Origin: Micrasema longulum
Lineage: Eukaryota; Arthropoda; Insecta; Trichoptera; Brachycentridae
Length of the DNA: 64,000 nucleotides
Assembly (NCBI GenBank): GCA_022494885.1
Contig: JAGVSM010003428.1
Span: 19,694-83,693, forward strand
Reading direction: 5' to 3'
Positions 21,839 to 33,375 of this stretch are shown here, piece by piece. Numbering within the stretch: position 1 is the stretch's first letter; each line of letters opens with the position of its first letter. The notes beneath the pieces are model-generated. The model saw only the letters and a list, made by a program, of their open reading frames with translations. It ran no database searches and was not told the DNA's origin. A program made the translations under genes and the position numbers.

Positions 21839-23984
21839 TTTAATTGGACTGTTTAATCTTTGGCGCATTTGCAGGTTAAAGTTGCCATTTAAATAATAAA
21901 ATTACAAAAAAATTAGAGTTAAATCATTTTTTCGTGTTTGTCAAAACAGGAGAACGAGTTGTGTCGTTTTTTATCCAAATTTAAAAAAAATTCCAAAAAT
22001 AAAACAAAGGAGAAAATTTAAATTAGTATTTCTCCTCTATAAGATATTGCATTTGCATTTACGCTACGTATTTTTTTCATTTATTTAATATAATATAAAG
22101 TTACAAAATTTAAACAAAATAAAGTTAATAAATTATAAAGCAAAATTCCCGAAACAAGGAAAAACGAAACAAAATACCACAGCAAAAAAGAAACAACCTC
22201 TTGTAGTTGCTGTGGGATTATAATATCAATAATTTAAAGACCTACAAAATACATATGTATTTCAAAAATAAATGGAGGTGTATCAAACATTTTAAATTAA
22301 TGAATTCATATACATATACATGCAAATGCGTATGCGTGCGCAAGCATGTATAATTATTTACACTCATACACACCCTCTCACACTCACTTATACGCACATA
22401 CATACTATAACATGGTGAAGAAAAACTTAAAATAAGTTATTTAAGCGGCAAAAAAAGAACTTAAAGTATTCCGGATTTTTTATTTTTTTTTAATACACGT
22501 TTCCTTATAACTTTGTAAAGTGGCCTTGCAGGCATATTACGTAATTTCACGCTATATAAGTTATCCATTATAATAAAAATAATAATAATGAATGTTATAA
22601 AGCAACATTTCATTAAGGAGATTGATAGATATAAATAATTATTTTATTGAATTACTAGCCTTCAAAATGGAATGTCTAGTAGACGAACGAGAGTTACATG
22701 TTGTTTTTTTTTATTGTGTCCGCTTGTTCTTTTTATTTAAAAAAAATGGAGACAACGTATGTTAAACATAAAATGACTAGACAATATTAAATTTCTAATT
22801 TAACCCTAACGGGTTTTTCAAAATTATAAATAAATAAAAATAAAAAAAACACCCAATAATTTATTATAGAAATAAAAGGCGGATGACTTAAGTCGACAAA
22901 TTTAGAACGCGGGTTATTCAAAAATTGTGGATTAAGTTTTATAAGTCTTTTGTATACAATAAATTGCATTGAACTTTCCACCAAGAATTCACACTAAAAA
23001 ACTCGAATGTTTATAAAGAAGAGTAACATTAAACAACCCATTTTGATCAAAACGGAATAATTATTTAACCTAATTTTTTTCCAACGTGATGCTTTAAGTG
23101 CAACTTGCCCTTATTTTATAATTTGAATGAATGCAATAACTCATTCCCCTTTTTAGGTTTTTATTTTGGAGATCAAGTCCTTTATAAACCGTCAATTATT
23201 TTTAGTGGCAGGTTGAATGGAAGCACCCTGTAGTAGAGTGTTCGTCTTTTTTATTTGTCGCAATAAAAGCTGAATAAAAAGTGAGTTTATTTTTAGCGTC
23301 CTTCGTTATATTAACATAGCGTTCGTCAGGTTTTAAGAGTTTAATTTTATGACATTTTGTTCATTTTAAACAGTGGGCGTGGGATAAAATCAAATATTTA
23401 AATTGTTGTTTAGTACAATATTTTGTAACATTTTAGTTTAGCTAAACATGTTAAAAAAATATATAAATGAAAATGTTTTGTTAGCCTTTTAAAATTCACC
23501 CGGTTACGTATTTTGAGAATAAAAATCATACTTATAATTGTTTTTATTCAAATGAAATAAAAAAATTACCCTCTTTTAAAGTCCTAATAATTAAGAAATC
23601 AAAAAAAAATTGACAAAACTTTAATTAATAATATTGTTTTTCAAAACTTTTTATGCCCGCCTTACGTATTTCTAATAAAAAAAAACACATGAGTTTAGTT
23701 TTAAAAATACCGCGTAATTTAAAAAGAATTGAAATATAAATTAAAAGGACAACAGGAGTTTGCCTCAAATCAATCACACCAGCTAGAAGCCGGCTATCAA
23801 ACATAAAAACGAACTTCTAAATCTGACTACTAACACACGCAGAAAAAATAGACGCTGAACAGAGTCACCAATACTGTTTTACGATTACTGTATAAACATA
23901 TTGATATTTAAAAAATTACATATTTAAAATAAAATTAAAGTGTGTGTAGATTAAGACTTCTGATATATCAAACTTAAAGGAAAT
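21839..23984. other. No gene; CA/TA-rich simple sequence at 22312-22412
   Basis: Mostly AT-rich non-coding sequence. 22312-22412 is an imperfect CATA/CACA simple-sequence block. No open frame longer than 65 codons with a recognisable motif. Confidence 0.5.
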
Positions 23985-24450
23985 CTAAGAGAGCTCTTCC
24001 AACATCCATCACAACACGAACTATCTCTCCGTTCTAGAAACGAAAGAACCCTTTTAATACCCTTTCATCTTTCTAATTTGCTTGCCTCCTCTTTCACAGA
24101 TGTATCTGCTCGATTGTGGAATAATCTACCCAATAATGTTATAGAGCCCCCTCTTTATTAACATTTAAGTCAAGATTGAAATGTCACTTTCTAAATATTT
24201 GAGTTGTTCCTATATCCTTCTTATTTCCTTTCCATTCCTTCTCCTTTCTTCATAGTTTAGTGTTAATTTTTCATATTTTTTTATTTTGTTAATCTTTTTT
24301 TTAAAATTTTATATAAAATTGTATGATTCCATATGTCCGTGTACTTGTAATTTTCTCAAACTAAACGGTTTGGGTAGGTAGGAAAAAATTTCCTTAAGGC
24401 AATCTACCCGCCCTTATACATTTATTAACTGTATATGTATATAAAGTGGA
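23985..24450 (+). mobile_element. LINE ORF2 C-terminus and 3' UTR
   Basis: Across two frames it reads LSLRSRNERTLLIPFHLS, then SFTDVSARLWNNLPNNVIEP, matching the L-R-S-x-x-x-x-x-L-x-x-P ... S-F-x-x-x-S-A-x-L-W-N-x-L-P block that ends ORF2 in several LINE clades. A frameshift near 24150 and stops break it. The 3' UTR ends with GGCAATCTACCCGCCC (24399-24414) and is shared with the SINE-split tail at 3255-3700. Confidence 0.7.
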
Positions 24451-27354
24451 AAAAAAAGGAACTACATTTGTATTTTTATTTATTATTGTAGAGAATTTTT
24501 TCAATTTCTCTTTTAAAAATAAATATATGATTTTTTTACGAATGGAAAATATATTAATAAATTAATTCAATTGTTAATTTATTACAATTTAATGTTAGTA
24601 ACAAAATATTGAGTGGGTAAAATTTTAAGTAACATAGCTAGAAAAACTTTTTGAACAAAAGTATGTGTTTTGGACTTTTAAACATTAATAGAAACGTGTT
24701 CTCCTTAAACCAAATTATCCAAGTAAGGAGCATTCTGAATCAATTTTGGATACAATTGTTTATACATTAATGTAAAAAAATATACATAACAAGTGTATAA
24801 CATTTAAATAAAAAATGTATTAATATATTTTATCCGTCGACTAATCGATGTTTGCTGTTCAATCCAGGTTTCATTAAAAAATATTACCGGGTTGAGTTTG
24901 AAATACACTGCTGGTGCCCAAGGCATTTTGTGGGGATCAATTTATCGGTAAATTTAAGGAGGCAATCCTTTTCGCTCTTCACTCAGTAGCCCGGCTCTTC
25001 AAAGGCCTCTAAAATAAAAATTATGGGAACCCGTCACAAAAGATCCACACAGGTCTCAAAGACGTCAGACGTTCATTTAGCACCGCACCCCATCTTTAAG
25101 AATAAGAAAAAGAATCAGCATAAATATTAACAACTATTTTATTTAAAGGATCTGATTGTACAGGGGGTAGTCAATACTTTTTGGCTCAAAGGCTACTATA
25201 TAAGCTTACTTTATAAGCCCATTGATATATTTACAATCTTATCTCAGATTAATGGAAGTGTAGTGGGATTCCCAAGCTGAAGAAGGTGTTGACTGCATTT
25301 TTAATCCGTTTTGATCTAGGGGAGTCAGAGAAATTGTAGTCCAATGTAAAAGGACGTAAGTTGATTTTTTGTTTTACTGGTAATTAGAATTAACGTATTA
25401 GTGGTACATTTATTATTTACTATTAAGTCTAGAAGTAGATTACACGTGGGCATATTTGAATTATTTTTCATAAAATATTTGTTAAAAAAGAATTACTCTC
25501 TTAAAACGGAGAAGCGGACAATTCATTACTTATTTTTTTTAATGATTTATATTAAAAGGATGTTTGTAAATTTGTAGATAGATAAATTGATTTCCAGTTT
25601 CAATGGTAATGACGGAATTTAGATATTTGTGGTATATTTATTGTTTATTTGTGTGCATTTACTATTACATTTTAAATCTGCAATTAGAGCATACATAAAC
25701 ATATTTTTATGTGTGCTCTAGTAATAATCATGTGTATACGTGTATCTCATTTTTTTTTAAATGTCTCAACGTGAAGTTCGAAAAGCTGTCAAAATTAATA
25801 AAAATGTTTTATTTAAGTCAATGATATTTATGACCGAAACCAGCAAAAACAAAAAATATGTAAGTATGCTTTTACTACTCAATTAACCAGTGCATTAATT
25901 ATAAAATATTCATTGGTGTTATAATTATGTAAATATGATACAATTATGTTTTTGTTAATATTTGAAAAAGTTACAGGATCCTAAGATAATTCGTTGAGTA
26001 GCTATTTTTTAAATAAAGGGTTCAGGAAATAAAGGACGGATGTATTGAAAAAAACAAATGATGACATCTGACGACAGTTCACATGATCTACATTTCTGTT
26101 TTATATCCGACGTAAAGACTCTACTTTCGAAGATAAACAATAAAAAATATGTACAGGGGATGGATGTCAGTTTAAAACTGGAAAGGAAGCAAAAATTTGA
26201 TATTAACGAAAATCATTTTAAATTATAACAAAAAAAAGGAAAGGTTATTTACATTAAGCTAGTTCTTTTATTTATAGAAGTTAATTGTAATGTTCAAGAG
26301 GTTTGAAAACTTAAAAACGATTTATCTCAAAACTTAATTTTTTGACCTTCTTCCTTTATATCCTGTAACTTTCAAATATCTTCTCATTATGATTAATTTA
26401 ATGAGTTTTACGAAATGTTGTCGATTGAATAAATTTACCATTCCTATTAAAATAATAAAGTTTCTTATTACTTTGAGAAATTATTAAAGTCGTGACATTT
26501 AAGTAGATTCAATATGATGTTTAGAATGAACGCTATTTATTTTCTCCCCTTGAAAGTAACATTAATGAATAAAAAAATATTACTTTTTTTTTAATTTCTA
26601 CTGAAGGCTTGTGAAATACGTTTGATTTGGGAGTGTTAGGGCTACCCTGGGGCAAACCGACACCACAAGATAATTTTGTGAATATTTTTCATAATCCAAG
26701 TAATCATAACAGGTTTCGGAGCTTCAAACGAAGAAAAATATGTCAGATTTAATTTAATTCGTTTGATTTATCAATCCAAGTTAGAATACAATTTTTTTCA
26801 AATAATTGAGAGTTGTGTCGGTTAATCTCGTTGCACGGGGTAACGGGGAACCGGTAAGCGTTATGCGGAAGGCCGTCCGCAGAAAGTGTTAAGGTAGTTT
26901 ACTGGCGCGATCGGATAAACAAAATAGTATATGTAGCGGGGACTATGGTTTCAGTTTACGTGATGGTGAACAAAGAACGAGTGGGTGTCAAATCAAGTAG
27001 TCGATGGGTTTTGAATTTTGTCAATTTTCAAAAATAACTGACACTATTTTAATTTAGCTTTAAGTACTAATTTTTTTTTCTAATTGGCGGGCGGGCTTAT
27101 TTGTATTCTAGAAAGCATTGTGTTTATTTATTGAATTTATAAATTTATTATTTTACACATACAATTTAAAAAAAACGTCACAAAAAACATTCTGGCAAAT
27201 TCTGCTTGTACTAGGAGTAGGCTCAGTATATGAAGGGTCGGTAAGCCGGATTCTAACCAACCGATAAGTGGTGAAAATTGCTTATAATTTTAACTTTTTA
27301 TTTAAATTTTTTAATAATAGTATTTATTAAGTATAAACTATCAAATAATGTCAA
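24451..27354. other. No gene; possible hAT-type and inverted-repeat element ends
   Basis: CAGGGGGTAGTCAA at 25161 followed by GGCTCAAAGGCTACT resembles a hAT element terminus, but its partner is not visible. CAAACCGACACCACA (26656-26670) and GAGTTGTGTCGGTTAA (26811-26826) form an imperfect inverted pair about 140 bases apart, a possible small DNA element. 26830-26990 is CpG-rich. No coding motif in the whole stretch. Confidence 0.35.
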
Positions 27355-27610
27355 TCTCGTGGTGTCATGGTCAGCGCGTTTACCTACCATGCAAGAGGTC
27401 TCGGGTTCGATTCCCGACATTTGATTTAAAATATTTATTTCAAAGGGCGTTTTCACACTAGAATACTTCATAGTCTCTGGACTGGTACCTGAAGCGTTAG
27501 ACTGAACATCTTACTTCCATGCAACAAAAAATATAAAGATACGCTAAGATTGGTTACCTATTTAGTGCCCTATGCACCATTCGGTGCATGAAGGGAATGA
27601 TGATGAGATA
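27355..27610 (+). mobile_element. SINE-B copy 4, best preserved
   Basis: Head CTCGTGGTGTCATGGTCAGC, intact box B in CGGGTTCGATTCCCG, body AGAATACTTCATAGTCTCTG with GGTACCTGAAGCGTTAGACT, and the tail CCCTATGCACCATTCGGTGC then GAAGGGAATGATGATGA. The tail contains a small GCACC/GGTGC hairpin conserved in other copies. Confidence 0.85.
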
Positions 27611-27888
27611 CTACCCATCAAAATCGAAACTGAATTTCGGTTTCTGTTCTAGTTTTGACTAAAACTGAAACAGAAATTTGTTTAAATAAGTTAAAAGCCA
27701 CTTAAAAACGCCCAAAGTAAGTTTGGCGTTTTTATCGTTAGACCCTACGAGTTAATTAAAAAAGGTGTTGAATGTAATGCATAATGAAATAAAAGGCATT
27801 AATTTAATAATATGTTGTAATGTAATACATAAAACTAACAAGTAACAGTTCTTTAATGTACGCTTTAGGATTTTTAACATTACACCAG

Positions 27889-28059
27889 AGGCGGCCTCCG
27901 TGGTGTAATGGTCAAGACGCTTGACTCACACACGAAACGTTCCGGGTTCGATTCCCGGTGAGTTATTTCCCTCCAGCCTGGGTGTTCTGTGATGTATTCA
28001 GCACTGTAATTGGGCCTCTTGGCCTGGCCTGTTGTGGTGCAAAAATAAATAAATAAATA
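27889..28059 (+). mobile_element. SINE-A copy 1 (tRNA-derived SINE)
   Basis: GCGGCCTCCGTGGTGTAATG, then GACGCTTGACTCACAC, box B GGGTTCGATTCCCGG, body CCTGGGTGTTCTGTGATGTA, and GGCCTGTTGTGGTGC before an AAATAAATAAAT tail. The T-arm pairs fully (CCGGG/CCCGG) but the ends do not pair as an acceptor stem. By eye the head is closest to tRNA-Val. Four more copies lie at 37924, 56440, 58852 and 59811. Confidence 0.85.
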
Positions 28060-28207
28060 TAAACTTTAAAGGAATTCATGTAAATTATATTTTAATATTT
28101 ATGTCTGATTATCTTTTATAAATTGTATTCTTCGGAATTTTATTCCTTTTTCTCAGACCTTTTTTATTTATTTTTCAAAAACATTTACAAAAGTCTTAAA
28201 TTAAAGT

Positions 28208-28242
28208 CCTGCTGAGTTGTATACATACAACTCATCAGCAGG
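28208..28242. repeat. Long hairpin, 15-18 bp arms with 2-base loop
   Basis: CCTGCTGAGTTGTAT (28208-28222) and ATACAACTCATCAGCAGG (28225-28242) are inverted with a 3-base bulge. Confidence 0.7.
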
Positions 28243-28589
28243 TCCTTATAAATTGCTTAGATTATTCATACTTAACCAACATTAATAATTTTACTCAAAA
28301 AAACATTATATATTTAAATTACTTTAATTGTTATTATTAATACTGTTTTTTTGGATTTTTTTTGAGACAAAAAAAAATTATGTGCCTCTTAAAGAAAAAA
28401 ATTTAAAAATTATTGTCTTTTAAAAATTTTATCTCCACACATTGTTTATTATTTTTTTAATCTAAATATGTTCTTTATACAAAACTGCTGTGTTATAGTA
28501 TTTATGTAACATAATACTTTTTAATTAGATTTTTATGTTTTTCAACATATTGTAGGGTTTTTATTTTTTTAAATATTATATGTATCTTT

Positions 28590-28637
28590 GTAAGGTAAAA
28601 AGCACTTCGTGCCGTGTATATGAATAAATAAATAAAT
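28590..28637 (+). mobile_element. LINE-type 3' end: hairpin plus AATAAATAAATAAA
   Basis: AAAAAGCACTTCGTGCCGTG carries a GCAC/GTGC hairpin directly before GAATAAATAAATAAAT. The same layout ends the insertion at 44305-44610 and the minus-strand end at 46125. The body upstream is too decayed to read. Confidence 0.5.
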
Positions 28638-28687
28638 TAGTATTTTTCCTTATTTTCTTTCATTATTAAAAATAAAAACTATCACTA

Positions 28688-28960
28688 ATTAAAAAAACTT
28701 TTTTCAATTAACCATAATTTGAGCACACGTCTCACTCCTGTATTTAACTCAGTATTTTTTATAATGTTTGGTAACATGTTTAATGTTTTTGGTATACTGT
28801 ATTGCAGTGTCCTTTTGCCATATTTATTACAATATCTAGGAACAGCTAGCCCTTCCATACTAGTAAACCTGGTGTTGTAATCATGTACCAACTTGTGTTT
28901 ATACTCGGAGTGCGAAGCATGCTGACAAATTTTGTTGTTCCATAGTAGAGCCCTACTTGA
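28688..28960 (-). mobile_element. Jockey/CR1-like LINE, C-terminus of ORF2
   Basis: The minus-strand frame from about 28930 to the stop near 28685 is open for some 80 codons: HDYNTRFTSMEGLAVPR, then KYGKRTLQYSIPKTLNMLPN, and a closing LKLWLIEK. It matches the H-x-Y-N-T-R ... P-R ... G-x-R-x-L-x-Y-x-x-P-K ... N-x-L-P-x-x-I-K ... L-K-x-W-L block at the end of ORF2 in this LINE group. No start codon belongs here; it is a 5'-truncated copy. Confidence 0.8.
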
Positions 28961-29151
28961 TAATTAATTTACAGATTTATACATCAATGATATTAAAATA
29001 GTGTGTCTTTGGCGGTATACATCTTTCGGTAGTAGCAATTTGATCATAGAATTTTGCAAAGTTTAAATAAAGTCAATATGTATTAGTTTCACTTGATAAC
29101 CTCCAGGAAGGTAAAGCGTTTTTCTGGATTGTTATTATATCGCATCACATG

Positions 29152-29785
29152 TCATTTTATTTGAATCTCTTTTTTATTTTTTTTTTTTAATTCTAAATTA
29201 TTATGGCTTGACACGGGCACAGCCTTAAAAGCCTCAATAAGTTCACTTATATTTAAACGAGTGTAATTTTGAATGAATAAATAAATAAATTCATCATCAG
29301 TGACGCTACTGCCCGTTATGGGCTTGACCTCCAAAATCTGTTTCCATTCCTCCCTGCAGCCTACGGCTCTTCTCCAGTTCATCAGGCCAATTGCTCTAAT
29401 GTCACTTTTGACATTATCCAGCCATCTTAATTTTGGTCTGCCTTCCGGAGTGGCATAAATAATATTTTTGGGGTACGATTATCATTCATTATGTCCACAT
29501 GGCCCAACCATTGTAATCTTCTTATTTTTATATTGTGGAATATAGGGTTTGCTATATAGTGCCTTTAATTCATGATTTAACCGTCTCTTCTACACTTCAT
29601 TTTGTTTGACAGTACCACAAACATCTTCCTTAATATTTTTTTTTCTAATGCTTATACCAAATTTTTATATCATTTCGTCATAACCCTACATTTGGCACCA
29701 ATTCAATGACCGGTCTTAAGAGAGTTTTGCAAATAATGGTCTTAGTTTTTCTAGAGAGAAATTTAGATCCCAGATATTTAAACAA
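29152..29785 (-). mobile_element. RTE-like LINE, C-terminal region of ORF2 (broken)
   Basis: On the minus strand, starting near 29780: SRKTKTIICKTLLRPVIE, later RRLQWLGHVDIMNDNRTPK (about 29525-29470), then GRPKLRWLDNVKSDIRAIGL and MNWRRAVGCREEWKQILE (29382 down). The order (K-T-L-L-R-P-V, L-x-WLGHV-x-x-M, GRPK-x-RW-x-D, W-R-x-A-x-x-R-x-x-W) is standard for the tail of RTE-like LINE ORF2. Stops lie in the middle part. The element is immediately next to the fold-back at 29795. Confidence 0.8.
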
Positions 29786-29794
29786 GCTATAAAA

Positions 29795-30202
29795 ATATTT
29801 TTTATTTATATCACTACAGAGATGGGTAGAATTTTTGTTTCAAGATTATGGATATTCGAGCGTTTACAGGGCTTATGACCTGTCATAGGTTGGGTTCAAG
29901 TGGCCACTTTTACGTAGATACTACAACATTCCCCATTCCGCTTATTAGCGAATATCCATATCGGTGACATTTTTGGTTTTTGTATATATGTCATGAAACA
30001 AGGAAAGCTTTTGTTAGCGCGTTTGGAGCGCCATCTATGTATTTGATATTGAGATTAATGTTGGGGAATGTTGTAGTATCTACATAAAAGTGGCCACTTG
30101 AACCCAACCTATGACAGGTCATAAGCCCTGTAAACGCTTGAATATCCATAATCTTGAAACAAAAATTCTACCCATCTCTGTAGTGATATAAATAAAAAAT
30201 AT
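29795..30202. repeat. Fold-back element with 141-bp near-perfect arms
   Basis: The arms 29795-29935 and 30062-30202 are inverted copies with two mismatches that I can count (29847 region G/A and 29913 region C/T), around a 126-base loop. Each arm contains GGGCTTATGACCTGTCATAG and AAGTGGCCACTT (29898-29909 and 30088-30099), the core of family A. The loop has GTTAGCGCGTTTGGAGCGCC. The outermost AT-rich bases are also inverted, so a target duplication cannot be defined. No open frame of note. A transcript across it would fold into a long hairpin. Confidence 0.9.
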
Positions 30203-30474
30203 ACCTACTCCCTCTTGGGATAAAACCCAGAATTGTGTGTGTATAAATATGTAAATATATATACACATACCAAAAATAATATTGTATAAAAATATTTATT
30301 TCCTTCAGATAGCCGTACTCTAATCTTGGCACTGTATCCGATATGTTATTATTAGTAATAATTAATAAAGGAATTACAATGAGATAAATATAAAAGATCT
30401 TAGAGCTAACGAGAATTAAGTCACAAGATGCACCTGTGTACAGCCGAACATAATCGAACACATCTTGACTGCAG

Positions 30475-30600
30475 GTTTTGGTGGCTGAGCAAAAGTTTAG
30501 GCCGATTTTCGGCCAAAACTAAAACCCCTGCCAAGATTCGTTTTGTTCCCTAAAACTGGCCGAAACCCAAGCTGAAACCAAAACTTCGGTCGGTCACTAG
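30475..30600. mobile_element. Possible hAT-like MITE end
   Basis: Repeated CGAAAC/GGCCAAAAC words, partly inverted (GATTTTCGGCCAAAAC against ACTGGCCGAAACC), close with CTTCGGTCGGTCACTA. This looks like the terminus of a small hAT-type element but its other end was not found. Confidence 0.3.
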
Positions 30601-31084
30601 AAATACAGATGTATTTTTTGGGCAGATATTATATTACCTTTACAGAAATGTTTTTATTGTTTTGTATAAACTCAAATGAAGAATAAAATGATAAAGATAC
30701 ATGAGATTTGTAATGTAATATTCTAACACCAGAGCGCAATTTTACTCAAATGAGGGCAAATTTTATGCTTTTCTAGATATTTTTTACTGCTTGATCGTAA
30801 ATTGGAATATTTTCTTCTTTTTTTATTACTTTCGTATGAATCGTAAAGTGGAGGCGAGAACTGAATATTGAAACGAAACAGCTGGAGGACAAAGAAATTT
30901 GCTATCTGCTGCATTCAAACAAATATTCAGTGTAAAACGAGCGAATGCATCTTGCATGCATATAAAATCTCATTTAATAAATATAGGTTTCGTCTTAAGT
31001 CTTTTATTTTATCAGACTTGCTTTATTTTTGTTGATTGTTAGTTCGAATTTTAAAGGAGTATTGCCGTAAAAAAAACTTCACAA
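30601..31084. other. Nothing recognised
   Basis: AT-rich; no motif seen. Confidence 0.5.
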
Positions 31085-31430
31085 GAAAGTCAACAGATGT
31101 CACCTATGAGAAAGAATCAAATAATGTGAAAACACGCCTGCTTTAACCGGATATATACAACTTAAGAAAATTACGACGCGGAAATCATTACAATTAGGTT
31201 AAATGGTGAGTGTTTTGCATAATGTAAAGTGGTTTATTAAACCGGCCAGTGACAGGTAAAACATTCTGTAAGTGCCTCGATTTCCACATTCTCAACTTCA
31301 CGTCGGTTGAGTTATTTTCCAGTTATTTTCGTCGTCTGTGATGAAATAATGGTATCTTTGGATACAATCCTAAGAGGCCATACGTCCACAAAAATTTGAA
31401 CATACTCACAAAATTGGTGATTTAGTTGAG
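31085..31430 (+). repeat. Family A, diverged copy
   Basis: GTCAACAGATGTCACC, GTTAAATGGTGAGTGTTTTG, AAACCGGCCAGTGACAGG, then CTGTAAGTGCCTCGATTTCC and finally TTTGAACATACTCACAAAAT (an inverted start module). The core palindrome has become GTGGTTTATT. Confidence 0.55.
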
Positions 31431-31624
31431 TTAAAATAATTTTTAAACAAATATTCATTATCATCCACACCTAATGGTGCATTTTTCTATCCGTCATTAA
31501 GTCTGTCAGGTTTTTCGTGGTCTTAGAATGGTCTAAATGTTTATTTGTTTTGTGTTTGGGTCTAGAAGGTATAAAAGTCTTTTCATGTTTCAATTTTATT
31601 ATCATAATAAAATAAGGAAAAATT

Positions 31625-31942
31625 ACGATGGTAACAGTATTGTTATTTTATCCGCACGACGCGACGCGACGTTGCGTTGGATAAACATATTTTTAAGTAC
31701 CTGGAAACGACATGTTTTTTTCCCTACGGAACAAATGGCACGTATTACGTTACCATGCCACATTTTTTCGCAATATTTGTCAGAAACGCACTTGATGGGC
31801 ATGACGTGTGACTTCAAAATGTGTGACGCTAACTGCGTGCCGTTTTGTATGTGCTCGTTTTACAACCAGAAAATTATAAATGAAAATTAAGTTTTTGTGC
31901 ATTAATAATAAGGTTCTCTTTAGAATTATAAAATCTGCTCTA
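31625..31942 (-). repeat. Family H repeat, copy 2 (possible short open frame)
   Basis: Minus-strand counterpart of 19957-20250, starting TAGAGCAGATTTTATA at 31942. Its frame 31817-31623 reads SDKYCEKMWHGNVIRAICS and continues KKTCRFQVLK, parallel to the frame in copy 1. The plus-strand open frame 31537-31890 overlaps it on the other strand and is taken as a shadow. Confidence 0.65.
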
Positions 31943-32224
31943 ATTATTTAATATTTTATTTTTATTTATTAAGGAAAAACAACAATACAAAATATGAAAA
32001 ATAGTACATACATCCAGTTAAAGTTTTTCACAAATATAATGAGAGAACATGTTACACAGTAAAGAGAAAAATAAAATATTATATAAGACATAAGAAAAAA
32101 AAAAAGAGCTCATAAGAAATTTAAGAGATGAGGAAATAGAGTGGAAGAAAGGGATTTTCATAATATAGTTGACCAATTCAAAATTTTGATATAATAATAA
32201 AAATAAACTTATAAATGTATTAAA

Positions 32225-33375
32225 AAATATTTATGCTTTTCTTTTTTTCATCTTCTTCTTCCTCTTTATTTATATTTGTTGATCTGTTTTGGCAAAAGTC
32301 TGCTACTCTCGAGACGTTAGGTTTAACTATCCCTTCTTTTTTTAGACGTTCTACCAGGAAGGCGATGATCAGGTGCAATTTCCTAAGCTGCAACGTAAGA
32401 AATACTGGAGTTATCAATTTTGTTTACATAATCTCTCCGAAAGCTTATTCTTGCTGTATTCAAACAACATATTCGTTGCCACAAGCGCGTTATATTTTTT
32501 CACTATAAATTAAGTCTCTCAGCGTTTTTCCTGTTATTTTCCATAAAATTTTCATTTCTAATGTTCTAACATCTATGTCTTATATATCTTTTCTTTGCTT
32601 TTTGAAAGCACGTATTAAGTACACCTGATGATATTAAGAAAAAATCCAGATATTGTAAAGGCTTTATTGGTCTGCTCCTTAACTTTGGAGTCCAGATCAC
32701 TGTTGCTCGAGATCACTATACCTAGGTATTTAAATGACATTACGTATTCTATTGGTTTATCATCTATAACCAACTTTCATAACCAGGGTTGTTTGAATAT
32801 GGTTAAGGTCTTTGTTTTGTTTACTAAGATATTCATTTTAAACTTTTGGGATGCCAGGTGGAACTTGTATTGTATTCATTAAAGCTTCTTCTCTGATTCT
32901 GCTGCTAAAACTGCAACAACGGCATAGCATATGATATTAAAGACCTTATCATCTATTCTGTAACCTAACCTTAGAGCTGCCACTTCTTCTATGATCTAAT
33001 CCATAATAAAATAATCGGGAAGCGGCTCAGACTGTCTCTTTCTCTTATACCGCTGGTTGCGGAAATTTTCTTAGCTAATTCACCGTTCACCTTTATCCTT
33101 CTTCTGCTTTTGGAGTATTTATCCGAAATGGTTTTAATTGCTTGCGGTTACATTTCCTTTTCTGTTAATATTATTTTAACATCACTTAACAATATTCTAT
33201 TGAAAGCTTTCGTCAGGTCAACAAAGCAACTCTGTTGTATTTGGTACATTTTTCTTTGATCTGCCTCACGATAAAAATTGCGTCTGTTGTGGAACGATTT
33301 TTTCTGATTCTCTGTTACTCTTTTCTATTTCAAATAAGTTTTCTTTAGTCTGGTTCTTAAAATGTTTGTTAAGGT
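32225..33375 (-). mobile_element. RTE-like LINE ORF2 remnant with GAA-rich tail
   Basis: Reading down the minus strand: RKNRSTTDAIFIVRQIKEK (about 33320), VDLTKAFNRI (motif A region), KVNGELAKKISATSGIRERD (around motif B), YLGIVISSNSDL-type sequence (about 32735), LEMKILWKITGKTLRDLI (about 32560), and a tail of GAAGAAGAAG near 32260. All the blocks of the palm and thumb are traceable in order but spread over three frames with many stops. The RNA-binding tail RPxGRTSKKRR-type block lies near 32370. The element ends in the GAA-rich tail typical of its relatives at 53080 and 62240. Confidence 0.7.

Noticed and set aside
31537..31890. 117-codon plus-strand open frame with several Cys
   Set aside because: It overlaps the family H repeat, whose other strand carries the frame shared with 20035-20256. 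No motif of its own.
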